Origin: Rhodopirellula sp. P2
GTDB taxonomy: Bacteria > Planctomycetota > Planctomycetia > Pirellulales > Pirellulaceae
Direction of reading: 5' to 3'
DNA: 64,000 bases
Assembly: GCF_028768465.1 (NCBI RefSeq)
Contig: NZ_CP118225.1
Coordinates: 4,259,001-4,323,000 of the forward strand
Shown here in pieces: positions 63,560 through 64,000 of this stretch; within the stretch, counting starts at the first letter, position 1; each line of letters begins with the position of its first letter. A model generated the notes under the pieces. That model did not search any database, was not told the DNA's origin, and saw nothing but the letters and a program-made list of their open reading frames with translations. Both the position numbers and the translations under genes were made by a program.

Positions 63560-64000
63560 TCAACCAATCGCGGGCGTGCGAGAGGAAAAGGGGGCCGAGG
63601 CGGTGTTGATGTCGCTTGATTCAGCGGCTCGTTGAAGCTTTTCTTGGGCCTCTTCCTCATCGCTGGCCTTTTCTTCCAACGGCCGTTGCTCGTCTTTCAG
63701 CACGGGTTGCAATTGCAGATCGATGAGAATTGGAAAATGGTCCGAACCCACATGGTCCATGCGTTTCAGTTCCCGGATCGCAAAATGAGTGGAATGAAAA
63801 ACGTGGTCGAGGGGGAAACGCATCCAGACATGATCGGCATGAAAGGAGTTGTAGAAGCCACGGCCGCGTCGAGGGTCCAGCAGTTGGCTCAGTCGCAAGA
63901 ACAAACGTGTGGATGGCGACCAGGCGACATCGTTCAGGTCACCTCCGATCACGATCGGACGATCGTCTTCGGCGAGTTCTTTTCCCCACAGAACCAATTC
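63560..64000 (-). CDS. Endonuclease/exonuclease/phosphatase family protein, N-terminus outside window
   Basis: The C-terminal 145 residues are present, with the family motifs VIGGDLNDVAWS, FPLDHVFHS and VGSDHFPILIDL, which form the catalytic Asp/Asn/His site of the DNase I-like fold. An acidic, Glu-rich tail of about 50 residues follows. The frame is open to the window edge, so the true start lies beyond 64000. Members cleave phosphodiester bonds in nucleic acids or in phospholipid/inositol phosphates. The tight link to a phospholipid synthesis gene hints at a membrane-related substrate. Confidence 0.8.
   Translation of the reverse strand, partial: ELVLWGKELAEDDRPIVIGGDLNDVAWSPSTRLFLRLSQLLDPRRGRGFYNSFHADHVWMRFPLDHVFHSTHFAIRELKRMDHVGSDHFPILIDLQLQPVLKDEQRPLEEKASDEEEAQEKLQRAAESSDINTASAPFSSRTPAIG

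Overview
The window reads as chromosome of a marine planctomycete close to Rhodopirellula. This is inferred from family content: a DUF1549/DUF1553 (PSCyt/PSD1) protein followed by a DUF1501 protein, a PVC-type heme-binding dehydrogenase, an App1-like phosphatase, planctomycete-style integrase and IS genes, and many large exported proteins of unknown role. Genes lie on both strands in short clusters. The spaces between them are full of palindromic and tandem repeats. No rRNA and no CRISPR array were seen; one tRNA (Arg, anticodon TCG) is present.

Layout. 1-5.0 kb: what looks like an integrase-less integron cassette array. Three clear attC-like folded sites and one probably damaged site flank a small membrane protein and a toxin-antitoxin pair, and an IS91-type element carrying its own tyrosine recombinase sits among them. 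5.0-9.5 kb: repeats, two zinc-ribbon gene remnants, two hypothetical genes and a broken SEC-C tail. 9.5-14.2 kb: a PVC heme-binding dehydrogenase and an OprB-type porin, both on minus. 14.5-21.8 kb: a two-partner secretion pair, with a giant TpsA exoprotein and its TpsB transporter. 22.1-26.7 kb: an RND efflux pair without an outer-membrane factor. 27-32.1 kb: two unrelated alpha/beta hydrolases separated by a 241-bp tandem array. 32.4-34.4 kb: trxC with a 442-bp tandem array upstream. 34.9-39.9 kb: the PSCyt/PSD1 and DUF1501 pair, the second gene frameshifted.

40-46.2 kb is a mobile and accessory block: an IS4-family element with hairpin-bearing ends, an ISAzo13-family element whose transposase needs a -1 frameshift on an A8 run, an autotransporter, and an integrase N-terminal fragment beside tRNA-Arg. 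46.4-49.0 kb: a seven-heme cytochrome c and a small membrane protein, probably a redox module. 49.7-54.3 kb: a ketosynthase homologue lacking its catalytic Cys, an exported protein, a PhhB-type pterin dehydratase overlapping a small gene, and an ECF sigma factor. 54.5-56.7 kb: a YihY/BrkB membrane protein and an App1-like phosphatase. 56.9-62.7 kb: a 1630-residue CheB-CheR-PAS-LOV-histidine kinase-receiver fusion and a separate receiver protein. 62.8-64 kb: a phosphatidylcholine-synthase-like enzyme behind a truncated endonuclease/exonuclease/phosphatase gene.

The strongest leads are the attC array, the LOV-containing chemotaxis-type hybrid kinase, the Cys-to-Glu ketosynthase, the frameshifted ISAzo13 transposase, and the families of palindromic repeats, one of which seems to have seeded the 241-bp array. 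All functional calls come from reading motifs by eye; no database search was run.
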